64,000 nucleotides of DNA from Clostridium sp. KNHs214. Lineage in GTDB: Bacteria; Bacillota; Clostridia; Clostridiales; Clostridiaceae. The notes under the pieces were generated by a model. It was not told where the DNA came from and did no database searches. It was given only the letters and a program-made list of their open reading frames with translations. Of the stretch, positions 9,111 to 19,812 are shown in pieces; position 1 is the stretch's first letter, and each line of letters opens with the position of its first letter. The DNA lies in contig NZ_JQMW01000009.1 of NCBI RefSeq assembly GCF_000744935.1, forward strand, positions 930,001-994,000, given 5' to 3'. A program made the translations under genes and the position numbers.

Positions 9111-10301
9111 TTAACCTAATTTAAATTCTTTGTGAAGAGCATTTATTGCATTTTTACAGTTTTTAGATTCCACTAGACACCAAATAGTAGTATGTGAATC
9201 TGCAGTTTGAAGTACTTCTATACTTTCTTTTGTTAAAACCTTTAATATTCTAGCCATGACACCAGGGATTCCTCTCATTCTAGAACCTATAATAGAGATT
9301 TTGCTGCAATTTTTAATACTTGAATAGGATAAATGTAACTTTTTCATTAAGCTATTAAATTTCCCCATGTCTTCTTCATTTATAGTAAATACCGTTTCCT
9401 TTGGGAATATGTTTATAAGATCTATACTTATAGAATTATTTGATAGTATATCAAATATATTATTATAGTCTTTTTCTTCATTAAATTTAACTCTTACTTG
9501 AATTCTGTTATCCATAGATGTAATTCCTGTAATAATATTATTGGAGTCTGAATTTCCAAAAACATTTATCACAGTACCTTCGCTATCACTTAAAGTATTT
9601 TTTATAACTAAAGGAATATTTCCCTTCATAGCCACATCTACAGCCCTAGGATGTATTACTTTTGCTCCTTGATCCGCAAATTGAAAAACTTCATTATAAC
9701 TTATCTCTTTTATTAAGGTGGCGTCTGAAACCACTCTTGGATCTGCGGTCATAATTCCATCTACATCCTTATAAATTTCTATTTTTTCAGCTTTTAAAGC
9801 AACTCCAAGAATAGCAGCAGTAAAATCGCTAGCACCTCTTCCGAGAGTAGTTACATATCCATCTCTTGTTTTTCCTTGAAATCCTGCTATAATTGGTATT
9901 TTTCCTTCTTGTAATATATTCATTATGTTTTCTATGTTTGTTTCTTGTACTTCTGCATTTCCATGTTTTTCATCAGTTATTATTCCTGCCTGACCGCCAG
10001 TTAATGGTATAGAGAAAATGTTTTTCTTATTAAATTCATAACTCATGACAACAGTACTTATAACTTCGCCACAACTCATAAGTAAATCTGCCCCTAAAGG
10101 ATTGTTTATCTTAAAATCATTGTCAATTAAAGATAATAATGTATCTGTAGCATAAGGTTCGCCTTTTCTTCCCATAGCAGATACAACAACCACTGGACTA
10201 TACCCTAAACTTTTAGCCTGCATAACCTTATCAATAACTAATAATCTTTTTTCATGTGTTGATACAGAAGTACCTCCAAATTTTTGAACAATTATTTTCA
10301 T
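9111..10301 (-). CDS. dapG: Aspartate kinase, DapG-like
   Basis: A 396-residue amino acid kinase plus two ACT domains. KFGGTSV opens the kinase domain, and GRGASDFTAAILG and DVDGIMTADPR are the Asp-binding and nucleotide segments. The ACT repeats at about 255-390 give end-product inhibition. It catalyses the first step of the Asp family (lysine, threonine, methionine, diaminopimelate). The position between ymxH and tepA matches Bacillus dapG. ATG 10301 is chosen because TGGAGG lies six bases before it; the earlier in-frame ATG touches that site. In Bacillus the genes spoVFA, spoVFB, asd and dapA lie around it; all are absent here. Confidence 0.92.
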   Translation of the reverse strand: MKIIVQKFGGTSVSTHEKRLLVIDKVMQAKSLGYSPVVVVSAMGRKGEPYATDTLLSLIDNDFKINNPLGADLLMSCGEVISTVVMSYEFNKKNIFSIPLTGGQAGIITDEKHGNAEVQETNIENIMNILQEGKIPIIAGFQGKTRDGYVTTLGRGASDFTAAILGVALKAEKIEIYKDVDGIMTADPRVVSDATLIKEISYNEVFQFADQGAKVIHPRAVDVAMKGNIPLVIKNTLSDSEGTVINVFGNSDSNNIITGITSMDNRIQVRVKFNEEKDYNNIFDILSNNSISIDLINIFPKETVFTINEEDMGKFNSLMKKLHLSYSSIKNCSKISIIGSRMRGIPGVMARILKVLTKESIEVLQTADSHTTIWCLVESKNCKNAINALHKEFKLG

Positions 10302-10314
10302 TTTCATCCTCCAA

Positions 10315-10590
10315 CTACACACCAGTTTTTTTCATTAGCCTATCGTCTATATCTATTATAATAGTTTTAGACCCTATTTTTTTTATATATTCCCAAGGCA
10401 CCTCACTAAAAGTGTTGTTACTAAAAAAAGAGAATCTATTTTTAGGTTCATTTAAAATTAAACATTTAAATTCTCCTTTTTCATCAATTACAATATCATT
10501 ATCACATAAATATCCATGCTTGTCACCATCATTTATATTTATTATTTCAAAATGATCCATTGAACTAAATAATCGTATGCTATCCTCCAT
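10315..10590 (-). CDS. YlmC/YmxH-family PRC-barrel protein
   Basis: About 91 residues from ATG 10590 behind GGGAGGG; an upstream in-frame start at 10617 has no good ribosome site. The fold is the PRC-barrel typical of YlmC/YmxH. This family is widespread in spore formers and has no proven function. It contains the conserved VPWEYIKKIGSKTIIID region near the C-terminus. It is 13 bases from dapG and immediately after the M16 protease gene, the same order as ymxG-ymxH-dapG in Bacillus. Confidence 0.85.
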   Translation of the reverse strand: MEDSIRLFSSMDHFEIININDGDKHGYLCDNDIVIDEKGEFKCLILNEPKNRFSFFSNNTFSEVPWEYIKKIGSKTIIIDIDDRLMKKTGV

Positions 10591-10647
10591 AAAAATCCCT
10601 CCCAAAATTCCTTTCATAAAAATACTATGAAAAGGTCCAGTGGAATA

Positions 10648-11907
10648 TTACAGATTCTTAATTATTTCATCTATATGAGAAGTATTGCCTACAAATGATG
10701 AGTTTACAATACCTTCCTCAAAGGTAGAATTCATAGTATTACTTATATGTTCCATAGATATTTTATCTATTTTATTTAAAATTTCCTCAGGAGTTTTAAT
10801 TCTATTTTGGAACAAAGCAGATTTGCCATTAGAAAACATTCTGCTGCTAGTACTTTCTAAGCCCAGTATATAGCTTCCTTTTAATTGTTCCTTAGCATTA
10901 TAGAGTTGTCTTTCGTCTATTCCTTTTTCTATAAAAATCCCTATTTCTTCTTTTATAGCTTCTATTGCTTTTACCGCTCCAGAGGGGTTTAATCCCACAT
11001 ATATGTTTATAATTCCAGTGTTTTTCATAGAAGACATGCCACAATACACAGAGTAGCAAATTCCCATTTCTTCTCTCAATTTTTGAAATAGTATGGAAGA
11101 GGCTCCACCGCCAAATATATTGCACAATATTAGTAAAGGATATATTTTATCGTTACCCATTTCTATCCCTGGTATACCTAAGCTTATATGTAGTTGTTCA
11201 ATTTTTTTCTTTTTATAAAGATTACTTTTTAAAATTAATGGAGTAGAGTAACTAGTTATTATCTTCCTACTTTCATTAACCTTCCAATGCCCAAAATATT
11301 CTTCTACTAAACTTTCAATAGTATCTACATTAAAATTACCACATATTGATATTACAGAATTCTCAGGTATATAATATTTTTCCATATATTCTTTTAATTT
11401 TTCACCGTTAAACCGCTTTAAACTTTTCTTAGTACCTAATATAGGAAGAGATAAAGAATCATCACCCCAAATAGCTTTGCTATGTAAATCTAGTAGAACA
11501 TCTTCTGGTGAATCTTCACTCATATTTATTTCTTCATATATTACGTTTTTCTCTTTTTCAATATCTTCTTCAGATAACTTAGAATTTAGCAGCATATCTG
11601 ATAATATGTCTAAACATAAATGTAAATGAGTATTTAAACTTTTAGTATAAAAGCAAGTCATTTCTTTGCTAGTAAAAGCATTAATTTGACCACCTACATT
11701 TTCAATAGTTTCAGCAATTTTTTTACCATCCCTTTTATATGTACCCTTAAATAGCATGTGTTCTATAAAATGAGAAATTCCATTAGTTTGTTCTTGTTCG
11801 TTTCTTGAACCTGTTTCAATAAACACTCCAACGCTTACAGAACTTACGTATGAAATATGTTCTAGAACTATTCTTAACCCATTATGTAATTTAATAAGTT
11901 TATACAT
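10648..11907 (-). CDS. M16-family zinc peptidase (pitrilysin/mitochondrial processing peptidase type)
   Basis: A 419-residue M16B peptidase with the inverted zinc motif HFIEH (residues 48-52) and the downstream Glu in YEEINMSED that completes the site, so it should be catalytically active. The C-terminal half repeats the fold with the R/Y-type pair (CYSVYCG). No signal peptide is visible, so it is cytoplasmic. It corresponds to Bacillus ymxG/mlpA, which lies directly after pnp and has been reported to affect expression of the extracellular protease gene aprE. Its natural substrate is not known. Confidence 0.92.
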   Translation of the reverse strand: MYKLIKLHNGLRIVLEHISYVSSVSVGVFIETGSRNEQEQTNGISHFIEHMLFKGTYKRDGKKIAETIENVGGQINAFTSKEMTCFYTKSLNTHLHLCLDILSDMLLNSKLSEEDIEKEKNVIYEEINMSEDSPEDVLLDLHSKAIWGDDSLSLPILGTKKSLKRFNGEKLKEYMEKYYIPENSVISICGNFNVDTIESLVEEYFGHWKVNESRKIITSYSTPLILKSNLYKKKKIEQLHISLGIPGIEMGNDKIYPLLILCNIFGGGASSILFQKLREEMGICYSVYCGMSSMKNTGIINIYVGLNPSGAVKAIEAIKEEIGIFIEKGIDERQLYNAKEQLKGSYILGLESTSSRMFSNGKSALFQNRIKTPEEILNKIDKISMEHISNTMNSTFEEGIVNSSFVGNTSHIDEIIKNL

Positions 11908-11930
11908 TTATTTCACCCTTCTATGCTATA

Positions 11931-11962
11931 TAATAAAAAAATAAAAAGGCATTAATGCCCTT
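11931..11962 (-). terminator. Intrinsic terminator of pnp
   Basis: AAGGGCA-TTAA-TGCCTTT is followed by TATTTTTTTATT on the minus strand, seven bases past the pnp stop. The stem is short, so some read-through into the protease gene is likely. Confidence 0.7.
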
Positions 11963-11968
11963 CTATTT

Positions 11969-14071
11969 TTAATCCTCTTTATTTTCAGATTCCTTTATAG
12001 CATCTTTTCTAGATAAATTTATTCTTCCTTGTTTATCTATTTCCGTAACCTTTACTAGTATTTCATCTCCTAAAGATACAATATCTTCAACTTTGTTTAT
12101 ATGTTTAAAGTCTAGTTGAGAAATATGAACTAATCCTTCTTTTCCTGGAAGTATTTCAACAAAAGCACCAAAGTTAGTTGTTTTTGTTACCTTTCCTAGA
12201 TATATTTCTCCAATAACTACTTCCCTAGTTACGTTTTCAATCATTTGGATGGCTGCATCAGCACTTACCTTATCACTAGAAAGTATAAATATGGTTCCAT
12301 CTTCTTTTATATCTATCTTTACTCCTGTTTCGCCTATGATTTTGTTTATATTTTCTCCACCTCTACCAATTACGTCTCTTATTTTCTCTGGATTTATTGT
12401 CATAGTATATGCTCTAGGGGCATACTTAGATAATTCTTCTCTTGGTGATGGAATGCACTCATTCATTTTACCTAATATATAAAGTCTTGCTTTTCTAGCA
12501 TCTTCAATAGCCTTTTGAATACAGTTGTTTGAAAGTCCTGATATTTTTGTATCTACTTGTATAGCTGTTATACCCTTTTCAGTTCCTGCTACCTTGAAAT
12601 CCATATCTCCAAAGAAATCTTCCATTCCCTGTATGTCTGTTAAAATTTCTTCATGAGATAAATCTTCGCTGGTAATTAATCCCATTGCAATTCCTGCAGC
12701 TGGTCTTTTTATTGGAACTCCCGCATCTAAAAGTGCTAGGGTACTTCCGCAAACACTAGCTTGTGATGTAGATCCATTAGAACTTACTACCTCAGAAACT
12801 AATCTTATAGTATAAGGAAATTCTTCTTCTGATGGAATCAATGGCTCTAATGCTTTTTCAGCTAAAGCACCGTGCCCTATCTCTCTTCTTCCTGGTCCCC
12901 TCATTGGACCAACTTCACCTACACTGTAAGATGGGAAATTATAATGATGCATATATCTTTTAGATTCTTCTGCACCTAAACCATCTATAATTTGAACATC
13001 ACCTAAGGCACCTAATGTAGCTACTGTTAAAACTTGAGTCATTCCTCTTGTAAATAATCCTGTGCCATGTGTTCTAGGAAGTAATCCTACTTCACAGCTG
13101 ATAGGTCTTATTTCATCAAATGCCCTGCCATCAGGTCTTCTGTTTTCATTTAAAAGCATGTTTCTAACTACTTCTTTTTGCATTCTATATACAACATCTG
13201 CTATATCAACTAAATTATCTGGATATTTTTCATTGAATTCATCACTTATTTTTTCTTTGATTATGTCTAATTTTTCATTTCTTTCATCTTTATTAGTGAT
13301 GTACATTGCTTCTTTTACCATCGCAAAAGCAAATTCTCTAACTTCTTTTTCTACATTTTCATCAGCTTTAAAGCATATAGGCTCTTTCTTTTCTTTGCCC
13401 ATTACTTCCATTAACTTCACTTGGAAGTCTGCTATCTTCCTACACTCTTCAAATCCAAACATTATGGCATCATACATAGTACTTTCTGATATTTCATCTC
13501 CACCAGCTTCTATCATCATAACCCTATTTCTTGTAGCTGAAACTGTTAAATTTAAAGAGCTTTTTTCTCTTTCCTCCACTGTAGGGTTTATTACAAATTT
13601 GTCATCTACTATTCCTACTGATACGGTTCCTACAGGTTCTGAATAAGGAATGCTAGATAGGCATAAAGCAATTGATGCACTGTTAGCAGCTAATATTTCT
13701 GGTAAGTTATCTTGTTCCACTGATAAAACTGTACAAACCACTTGAACATCATTTCTATATCCCTTTGGGAATAGTGGTCTAAGAGGTCTATCTATAGCAC
13801 GAGCTGTAAGTATAGACTTATCTGATGGTTTACCTTCTCTCTTAATAAATCCTCCAGGTATTTTTCCAACAGAATAAAGCCTCTCTTGATATTCTACACT
13901 GAAAGGCAGAAAGTCAATTCCCTCTCTAGGCTTACTTGACGCATTTGCATTAACTAAAATAGCCGTATCGCCATATTTAACCAAAACTGCTGCATCAGAC
14001 AACATACCTATTTTACCAAATTCTACTGATAATTTTCTACCTGCAACTGTTGTTTCACATACATTATTCAT
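11969..14071 (-). CDS. pnp: Polyribonucleotide nucleotidyltransferase
   Basis: A 700-residue PNPase: two RNase PH-like domains (about 1-210 and 300-540) joined by a helical linker, then a KH domain ([15 protein letters not shown]) and an S1 domain ([23 protein letters not shown]). It degrades RNA 3'-to-5' by phosphorolysis as a trimer. The active core is in the second PH domain, where [12 protein letters not shown] carries the catalytic Asp residues. Length and domain order are standard. It follows rpsO, as in nearly all bacteria. Confidence 0.98.
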   Translation of the reverse strand: MNNVCETTVAGRKLSVEFGKIGMLSDAAVLVKYGDTAILVNANASSKPREGIDFLPFSVEYQERLYSVGKIPGGFIKREGKPSDKSILTARAIDRPLRPLFPKGYRNDVQVVCTVLSVEQDNLPEILAANSASIALCLSSIPYSEPVGTVSVGIVDDKFVINPTVEEREKSSLNLTVSATRNRVMMIEAGGDEISESTMYDAIMFGFEECRKIADFQVKLMEVMGKEKKEPICFKADENVEKEVREFAFAMVKEAMYITNKDERNEKLDIIKEKISDEFNEKYPDNLVDIADVVYRMQKEVVRNMLLNENRRPDGRAFDEIRPISCEVGLLPRTHGTGLFTRGMTQVLTVATLGALGDVQIIDGLGAEESKRYMHHYNFPSYSVGEVGPMRGPGRREIGHGALAEKALEPLIPSEEEFPYTIRLVSEVVSSNGSTSQASVCGSTLALLDAGVPIKRPAAGIAMGLITSEDLSHEEILTDIQGMEDFFGDMDFKVAGTEKGITAIQVDTKISGLSNNCIQKAIEDARKARLYILGKMNECIPSPREELSKYAPRAYTMTINPEKIRDVIGRGGENINKIIGETGVKIDIKEDGTIFILSSDKVSADAAIQMIENVTREVVIGEIYLGKVTKTTNFGAFVEILPGKEGLVHISQLDFKHINKVEDIVSLGDEILVKVTEIDKQGRINLSRKDAIKESENKED

Positions 14072-14129
14072 AATATGTACCTCCCTTCAATACTAATAAT
14101 ATTATATCCCATGTATTGAAATTTATTTT

Positions 14130-14164
14130 TCACTATATAAATAGAGCGGATAAACCGCTCTATT
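14130..14164 (-). terminator. Terminator hairpin between rpsO and pnp
   Basis: A 10-bp perfect stem pairs 14155-14164 with 14140-14149 directly at the rpsO stop. It is followed by TATATAGTG rather than a clean U-tract, so it may act as a partial terminator or as the 3' end of rpsO mRNA. Confidence 0.65.
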
Positions 14165-14428
14165 TTACTTTCTTAAATGTAATTCTGCTAAAATCTTACG
14201 ATATCTTTCAATATCACGCTCTTTTAAGTAACTTAAAAGGCCCTTTCTTTTACCAACCATCATTAAAAGACCTCTTCTTGAGTGATGGTCTTTCTTATGA
14301 GACTTTAAGTGTTCATTTAAGTGGTTGATTCTTTCAGTTAATAATGCTATTTGCACTTCTGGAGAACCAGTATCTCCTTCATGAGCAGCAAATTTTTCGA
14401 TTATTTCTAATTTTTTAGCCTTATCCAT
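14165..14428 (-). CDS. rpsO: Ribosomal protein S15
   Basis: An 87-residue S15 with the conserved [16 protein letters not shown] and [17 protein letters not shown] segments that bind the 16S three-way junction. ATG 14428 is the correct start, since GGAGG lies just upstream; the frame extends ten codons further without support. It heads the pnp row and has its own promoter (14514-14542) with a structured leader. Confidence 0.98.
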   Translation of the reverse strand: MDKAKKLEIIEKFAAHEGDTGSPEVQIALLTERINHLNEHLKSHKKDHHSRRGLLMMVGKRKGLLSYLKERDIERYRKILAELHLRK

Positions 14429-14510
14429 TATTGTACACCTCCAATTGTTAATCCCCACTAATCCATGAATAACGTCGGCAAGGCATTATTCATAGGTTAT
14501 GGTTCACTAT
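14429..14510 (-). promoter_or_regulatory. Structured leader of rpsO, possible S15 autoregulatory site
   Basis: The 5' leader contains a 10-bp stem (14484-14493 with 14465-14474, one G-U pair, 9-nt loop), followed by GTGGGGATTAAC and the SD. S15 represses its own translation in several bacteria through diverse leader folds. The assignment here rests on position and structure only. Confidence 0.45.
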
Positions 14511-14513
14511 GTA

Positions 14514-14542
14514 ATTATAACAAATATATTTTATATTGTAAA
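14514..14542 (-). promoter_or_regulatory. Sigma-A promoter of rpsO
   Basis: TTTACA (14537-14542) and a perfect TATAAT (14514-14519) are 17 bases apart on the minus strand, between ribF and rpsO. Confidence 0.75.
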
Positions 14543-14569
14543 TTAATTTTTCTAATTTTTTCATTTAAA

Positions 14570-15481
14570 TCACTGCTTATAAGCAAATTTTTTATCTTTG
14601 TTCAATTGTTCCATAAGTTTATATACATTTTTAAATTTAACTTCATCTCTAATTCTTTTTATAAAACTAATTTTTATTTCTTTTCCATATATATTTTCTT
14701 CAAAGTCTAATATATGCGTTTCAATAGTAAAATTTTTACCATCTACAGTGGGGCTATATCCCACATTTGTTATACCTTTATAATATTCATTTTCATATTG
14801 TACTTTTGTATAATAAACTCCTACTTTAGGAACTATTAAATTTTCATTAAACCTTATGTTTGCAGTAGGAAATCCCATTTTATTTCCCAATCTTTTACCC
14901 TTCATTACTTTACCCGTTAAAGTCAAATTAGTATAAAGCAGTTTATTAGCTTTTTCTACATCACCATTAGATATTAAATCTCTTATATATGTACTGCTCA
15001 CTATATGTTCATCTACCTTAATAGGTTCAATTACGTTTAATTCAAATCCCATTTCACTGCTTAATTTCTTTAATATATTTGTATTACCAGAATTTTTTCT
15101 TCCAAATTTAAAATTGAACCCTACAGTAATTCCCTTAACGTTATAGTGATTTATAAGCAGTTCTATAAATTTTTGGGGATCCATATTCATACACTCTTCA
15201 TCAAATGGAACAAAATTCACCAAATCCACACCTATTTCATCAAGGCAATTAATTTTTGCATTGTTATCAATTATAATTTTAGGTGTCAAATCCTTATTTA
15301 TTATACTTAACGGGTGTTCTTTAAAGGTATAAACCATAGATTTAATATTATTTTTTTTAGCACTGCTTATAGTTTTATTTATTAATTCCATATGCCCTAT
15401 ATGTAAACCATCAAAATTACCTAGTGCTACATATGTTTTGTATGGTAAAACAACCTTAAATTTATCTTCCATAACTATCAT
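14570..15481 (-). CDS. ribF: Bifunctional riboflavin kinase/FAD synthetase
   Basis: A 303-residue RibF. The N-terminal FMN adenylyltransferase domain has GNFDGLHIGH (about 22-31), with the HxGH nucleotide-transfer site. The C-terminal riboflavin kinase domain starts near residue 185 with GKRLGNKMGFPTANI. It converts riboflavin to FMN and then FAD. ATG 15481 follows AGAGG at eight bases. It is the last gene of the rimP-nusA-infB-truB row, as in Bacillus, and is followed by the rpsO promoter with no clear terminator between. Confidence 0.96.
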   Translation of the reverse strand: MIVMEDKFKVVLPYKTYVALGNFDGLHIGHMELINKTISSAKKNNIKSMVYTFKEHPLSIINKDLTPKIIIDNNAKINCLDEIGVDLVNFVPFDEECMNMDPQKFIELLINHYNVKGITVGFNFKFGRKNSGNTNILKKLSSEMGFELNVIEPIKVDEHIVSSTYIRDLISNGDVEKANKLLYTNLTLTGKVMKGKRLGNKMGFPTANIRFNENLIVPKVGVYYTKVQYENEYYKGITNVGYSPTVDGKNFTIETHILDFEENIYGKEIKISFIKRIRDEVKFKNVYKLMEQLNKDKKFAYKQ

Positions 15482-15511
15482 AAAAATTACCTCTATTTTA
15501 TCATATATAGG

Positions 15512-16381
15512 TTAAGACAATAATTTGCACATTTTCAAACCATCAATTGTCCTAATTCCAATCCCCATAAAAGTTTTTTCATCATAAATTCTATATATTT
15601 GGTCTAAAGGAATATCTCCTATGAGATATTTATTTTTTACTTGAACACCATTTCTCAATAAAGTAGCTGTATTTTCTTTTAGCACTAGTTTAGGGTACTT
15701 ATTTAAAGCTTCTTCTATTGAAATACAGTAATCTTTTACATTATTTGAATCTATTTTTGAAAGAGGTTGAGAATTTTCCTTTTTAAATGGTCCATTTTCT
15801 ACCCTTTCAAGTTCCCACATAGTAGCTCCTAAACTTAAGGATTTACCTATATCATAGCAAAGACTTCTTATATAAGTTCCCTTAGAACATGAAACTTTAA
15901 ATCTTACATAAGGTACATCTATATCCAATATATCTATACTATCAATATTTATTTTTCTAGCATTTCTTTCTATTTCTATACCTTCACGTGCTAATTCATA
16001 AAGTCTTCTGCCACCAACCTTTAATGCAGAGTACATAGGTGGTATCTGCTCTATTTCACCTACAAAAGAATTTATTACCTTTCTTATTTTTTCCTCACTT
16101 ATGTTGCCTATGCTTTCTTCCTCTATAATTTTTCCTTCTCTATCATAGGTATCTGTAGTCACACCTAATTTTAATTTAGCTATGTATACTTTATGGTTCT
16201 CCATTATATACTCTATAATTTTTGTTCCCTTACCTATGCATACTGGAAGTATGCCAGAGGCCATAGGATCTAATGTGCCTGCATGACCAACTTTCTTTTC
16301 ACCAGTTATTTTTCTTATAGATTTTACAACATCAAAAGAAGTAATACCTTCAGGTTTATATATATTTAATACACCATTCAT
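15512..16381 (-). CDS. truB: tRNA pseudouridine(55) synthase
   Basis: A 289-residue TruB that makes pseudouridine 55 in the T-loop of nearly all tRNAs. The catalytic Asp is D38 in GHAGTLDPMASGILP. The conserved SCSKGTYIRSL motif lies in the middle and a small PUA-like region at the C-terminus. It sits two bases from the nrnA stop, so the two are coupled. Confidence 0.97.
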   Translation of the reverse strand: MNGVLNIYKPEGITSFDVVKSIRKITGEKKVGHAGTLDPMASGILPVCIGKGTKIIEYIMENHKVYIAKLKLGVTTDTYDREGKIIEEESIGNISEEKIRKVINSFVGEIEQIPPMYSALKVGGRRLYELAREGIEIERNARKINIDSIDILDIDVPYVRFKVSCSKGTYIRSLCYDIGKSLSLGATMWELERVENGPFKKENSQPLSKIDSNNVKDYCISIEEALNKYPKLVLKENTATLLRNGVQVKNKYLIGDIPLDQIYRIYDEKTFMGIGIRTIDGLKMCKLLS

Positions 16382-16383
16382 AT

Positions 16384-17346
16384 TTATCTCAACTCTTTTT
16401 CTATTACTTTTATAATAGTTTCTTCTGCTTTATCTATAGGTAATTCTAAAAACAACCCTGCAGCTCTTATATGTCCACCACCATTATAAATCTCTGCTAT
16501 TTTTCTAACATCCACTTTATTTTTAGATCTTAAGCTTATTTTAGTACCATTATTCCATTCCTTTAAAAGTGCAACAACTTCAACAGTATCTATACTAGTA
16601 CCAAAGGATATAGCATCCCCTGTGTCATCAGTTTCCACACCTATAGAATCTAACATATTTTTTGTTACTTTCATTATGCACAATTTACCATGTGAAAGAA
16701 CACTTATGCTTTCAATGATTTTTCCATATAATTTAATTTTGTTTAAAGGCTTATTTTCAAAAACCTTTCTATGAATTTCACTAAAATCTATACCTACATC
16801 AATAAGTTCTCCAGCAATAGCATGAGTAAGTGAAGTGGTACCTGAATGTTTAAAAGAACCACTATCAGTTATTAGTGAAGTATAAAGACATGTAGCCATG
16901 TCCGTATCTATAGATATATCCATTTTCTTTAGCATTTGATATATAACTTCTGCTACAGCTATAGCTTTAGTGTCTACATAGTTATAATCTCCATACATCT
17001 CATTTGATAGATGATGATCTATATTCACTAATGTATAACCTTTATTTTCTAAGTGCAAATTCTCAACATTTATCCTCTTAACATCTCCACAATCAACCAC
17101 TAATACACAATCAGTATTTTGCGGTATTGTCCTGTTTTTACCATCTATTTCTTCTGAATAAGGTAAGAATTGAAGATAATTAGGAGTAAAGTCTTTAGAA
17201 ATAATTTTCACATGTTTATGGAGCTTCTTTAGTCCCTGCATAAGAGCTAAAGAAGTTCCAATGGAATCACCATCAGGTGATTCATGAAAAGTTATAACTA
17301 TATTTTCACTTTCACTAATTTTTTTCAGTATTTCATTCATTATCAT
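16384..17346 (-). CDS. nrnA: DHH-family phosphoesterase, NrnA-like
   Basis: A 320-residue DHH/DHHA1 phosphoesterase. The manganese site is formed by FHESPDGDSIG, VVDCGD and NIDHHLSN; the C-terminal DHHA1 domain has the GGGH motif (YNGGGHIRAAG). Bacillus NrnA degrades nanoRNAs and removes phosphate from pAp. The position between rbfA and truB is typical for the clostridial gene. Its start overlaps the end of rbfA by 14 bases; ATG 17346 has GAAGG six bases upstream. Confidence 0.93.
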   Translation of the reverse strand: MIMNEILKKISESENIVITFHESPDGDSIGTSLALMQGLKKLHKHVKIISKDFTPNYLQFLPYSEEIDGKNRTIPQNTDCVLVVDCGDVKRINVENLHLENKGYTLVNIDHHLSNEMYGDYNYVDTKAIAVAEVIYQMLKKMDISIDTDMATCLYTSLITDSGSFKHSGTTSLTHAIAGELIDVGIDFSEIHRKVFENKPLNKIKLYGKIIESISVLSHGKLCIMKVTKNMLDSIGVETDDTGDAISFGTSIDTVEVVALLKEWNNGTKISLRSKNKVDVRKIAEIYNGGGHIRAAGLFLELPIDKAEETIIKVIEKELR

Positions 17347-17698
17347 TTTGACCCTTCTCCTTTATTTTTTCTAAAAGAGAGTCTATATGCATTCCATGTT
17401 CTATACTATTGTCCATCTCTAATATTATTTCAGGAGTGTGTCTTAAATTAACTCTTCTACCTATTTCCCTTCTTATAAAACCTGAAGAATTTTTTAATAT
17501 TTGTAGTGTTTCTTCTTTTTCAGAGTCTTTTCCAAATATACTTACATATACTTTAGCATAGTGTAAATCTTTAGTAACATTTACATCCGTAACACTTATC
17601 ATAGTGCTTACTCTAGGGTCTTTTATATCATTTTGAATTATGGAACTAATTTCTCTTTTTAATTCCTCATTTATTCTTCCGCCTCTGTATTTTCCCAT
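17333..17698 (-). CDS. rbfA: 30S ribosome-binding factor A
   Basis: About 121 residues with the single KH-like fold of RbfA, including the conserved DPRVS....VTDV and YAKVYVS segments. It assists late maturation of the 30S subunit and cold adaptation. The frame begins at GTG 17707, but ATG 17698 is eight bases after AGGAG and gives the usual MGKYRGGRINEE start. It lies between infB and nrnA, with overlap into nrnA. Confidence 0.97.
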   Translation of the reverse strand: MGKYRGGRINEELKREISSIIQNDIKDPRVSTMISVTDVNVTKDLHYAKVYVSIFGKDSEKEETLQILKNSSGFIRREIGRRVNLRHTPEIILEMDNSIEHGMHIDSLLEKIKEKGQNDNE

Positions 17699-17725
17699 TA
17701 ATATCACTCCTTTTAGTAAGGGACA

Positions 17726-19792
17726 TTATAAGGTTTGAGGTTTAATCTCTTCAATTATATAAGCTTCTAGTAAATCTCCTTCTTTAATATCATTGAAGTT
17801 TTCTACCATTATACCACATTCATATCCTGTTGCTGCTTCTTTTACATCATCCTTAAATCTCTTCAAAGAAGCAATCTCTGACTCGAATATTACAATACCG
17901 TCCCTTATAACTCTTAATTTACTGTTTCTAGTTATTTTTCCATTTTGAACATAGCATCCTGCTACAGTTCCCACATTTGACACTTTATAAGTCTGTCTAA
18001 CCTCTGCAGTTCCTAAAACCACTTCTTTATATTCTGGTTCTAAAAGACCTACCATTGCCTTCTTAATATCATCTATAGCATCATATATGACTCTATATGT
18101 TTTAATATCTACATTTTCCTTTTCAGCTAGTTCTGAAGTTTTAGCATCTGGTCTTACATTAAATCCTATTATTATAGCTGTAGATGCTGTAGCCAATATA
18201 ACGTCTGTTTCATTTATAGCACCTACCCCACCATGTATTACTCTAACTTTTACGGATTCCGTAGATAATTTTTCAAAAGACTGTTTTACTGCTTCAACTG
18301 AACCTTGAACATCAGCTTTAACTATTATATCCAGTTCTCTAACAGTACCCTCCTGTATTTGATTATATAAATCTTCTAGTGAAACTTTATGTGAAGAATG
18401 AAGTCTTTGTTCTCTTAATTTTTCTTTTCTCTTTTCAGCCATAATTCTAGCAGTTTTTTCATCTTTAACTACATTGAATTTATCTCCTGCTTCAGGAACT
18501 TCAGATAATCCTAATATTTCTACTGGTATAGATGGCCCAGCTGATTTTATTTTCTTACCTTTATCATCAAACATAGCTCTTATTCTTCCATAAGTAGAAC
18601 CAACTATTATAGAATCTCCTGTTTCCAAAGTACCATTTTGAACTAATAATGTAGCTACAGGACCTCTTCCTTTATCTAATTTTGCTTCTACAACAGTTCC
18701 TTTACCACTTCTTTTTGCATCTGCTTTTAATTCTAACATTTCTGACGTTAAAACTACCATTTCTAACAGTTCATTTATACCATCTTTAGTATGAGCTGAT
18801 ACAGGAACACAAATAGTATTTCCACCCCAGTCTTCTGGGATAAGATCATATTCAGTTAATTCCTGTTTTACTCTATCTGGATTTGCTGAAGCTTTATCCA
18901 TTTTATTGATGGCTACAATTATTGGAACATTAGCTGCTTTACAGTGACTTATAGCTTCTTTAGTTTGAGGCATTATTCCATCATCTGCTGCTACCACTAA
19001 TATTACTATATCTGTAACTTGTGCTCCTCTAGCTCTCATAGAAGTAAATGCTTCATGTCCTGGTGTATCTAAAAAAGTAATTTTTTCACCATTTATTTGA
19101 ACTGTATAAGCACCTATGTGTTGGGTAATTCCTCCTGCTTCAGTAGTTGTTACCTTACTTTTTCTTATGGCATCTAATAATGACGTCTTACCGTGGTCTA
19201 CGTGACCCATTACTGTAACTATCGGAGGCCTTTTTTCCTGTCCTTCATCATCGTCTTCTTCAATTTCTATTTCTTCTAGCTCTTCTTCATTAATTCCTTC
19301 TTCTTTTCTAGCAATTAATGCGTTATATTTTTCTGCAAGTTTCTCTGCAGTATTTACATCTATTTCTTGATTGACTGAAGCCATGACACCTAGAAGCATT
19401 AATTGTTTTATAACTTCTGCATAAGGCTTTTTAAGTTGATCTGAAAGCTCCTTAACTGTGATGGTTTCTTCCATCTCAATTATTATTTCTTCCTCACTTG
19501 ATTCTTCTTTAACTACATTAGTTTGATTTTTCTCAGATTGAGGCTTATTTGCTTTTTTTGCACCCTTGGAAGAATTCTTTCCCTTTTTACCTTCATCTGA
19601 ACTTACAACTTTTTCATCTTCCGTATCATTTTTCTCTTCATAAAGTTCTTTAATTAAATCAGCATCTTCCGATTCAATAACGCTCATATGATTTTTAGCT
19701 TTTATTCCAAACTCTTCGAAAAGAACGCTAATTAATTCTTTGCTAGAAACACCTAGTTCCTTTGCTAATTCATATATTCTAACTTTTGTCAT
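17726..19792 (-). CDS. infB: Translation initiation factor IF-2
   Basis: A 688-residue IF-2. Two short IF2_N modules (about 1-50 and 105-155) are separated by a Lys/Glu-rich linker. The G domain has GHVDHGKT (near 195), DTPGHEAF and NKMDK, followed by the beta-barrel domain, the IF2 domain 3 and the C-terminal fMet-tRNA-binding barrel. It brings initiator tRNA to the 30S subunit. The linker is short compared with Gram-negative IF-2, as is normal for clostridia. ATG 19792 has a GGGGGTG-type site. Confidence 0.98.
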   Translation of the reverse strand: MTKVRIYELAKELGVSSKELISVLFEEFGIKAKNHMSVIESEDADLIKELYEEKNDTEDEKVVSSDEGKKGKNSSKGAKKANKPQSEKNQTNVVKEESSEEEIIIEMEETITVKELSDQLKKPYAEVIKQLMLLGVMASVNQEIDVNTAEKLAEKYNALIARKEEGINEEELEEIEIEEDDDEGQEKRPPIVTVMGHVDHGKTSLLDAIRKSKVTTTEAGGITQHIGAYTVQINGEKITFLDTPGHEAFTSMRARGAQVTDIVILVVAADDGIMPQTKEAISHCKAANVPIIVAINKMDKASANPDRVKQELTEYDLIPEDWGGNTICVPVSAHTKDGINELLEMVVLTSEMLELKADAKRSGKGTVVEAKLDKGRGPVATLLVQNGTLETGDSIIVGSTYGRIRAMFDDKGKKIKSAGPSIPVEILGLSEVPEAGDKFNVVKDEKTARIMAEKRKEKLREQRLHSSHKVSLEDLYNQIQEGTVRELDIIVKADVQGSVEAVKQSFEKLSTESVKVRVIHGGVGAINETDVILATASTAIIIGFNVRPDAKTSELAEKENVDIKTYRVIYDAIDDIKKAMVGLLEPEYKEVVLGTAEVRQTYKVSNVGTVAGCYVQNGKITRNSKLRVIRDGIVIFESEIASLKRFKDDVKEAATGYECGIMVENFNDIKEGDLLEAYIIEEIKPQTL

Positions 19793-19812
19793 AAATGTTC
19801 ACCCCCGTATTA

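Noticed and set aside
13062-13646. A 194-codon open frame on the plus strand
   Set aside because: It is antisense to pnp, has no ribosome site and has Ser/Leu-rich composition typical of a reverse-frame shadow.
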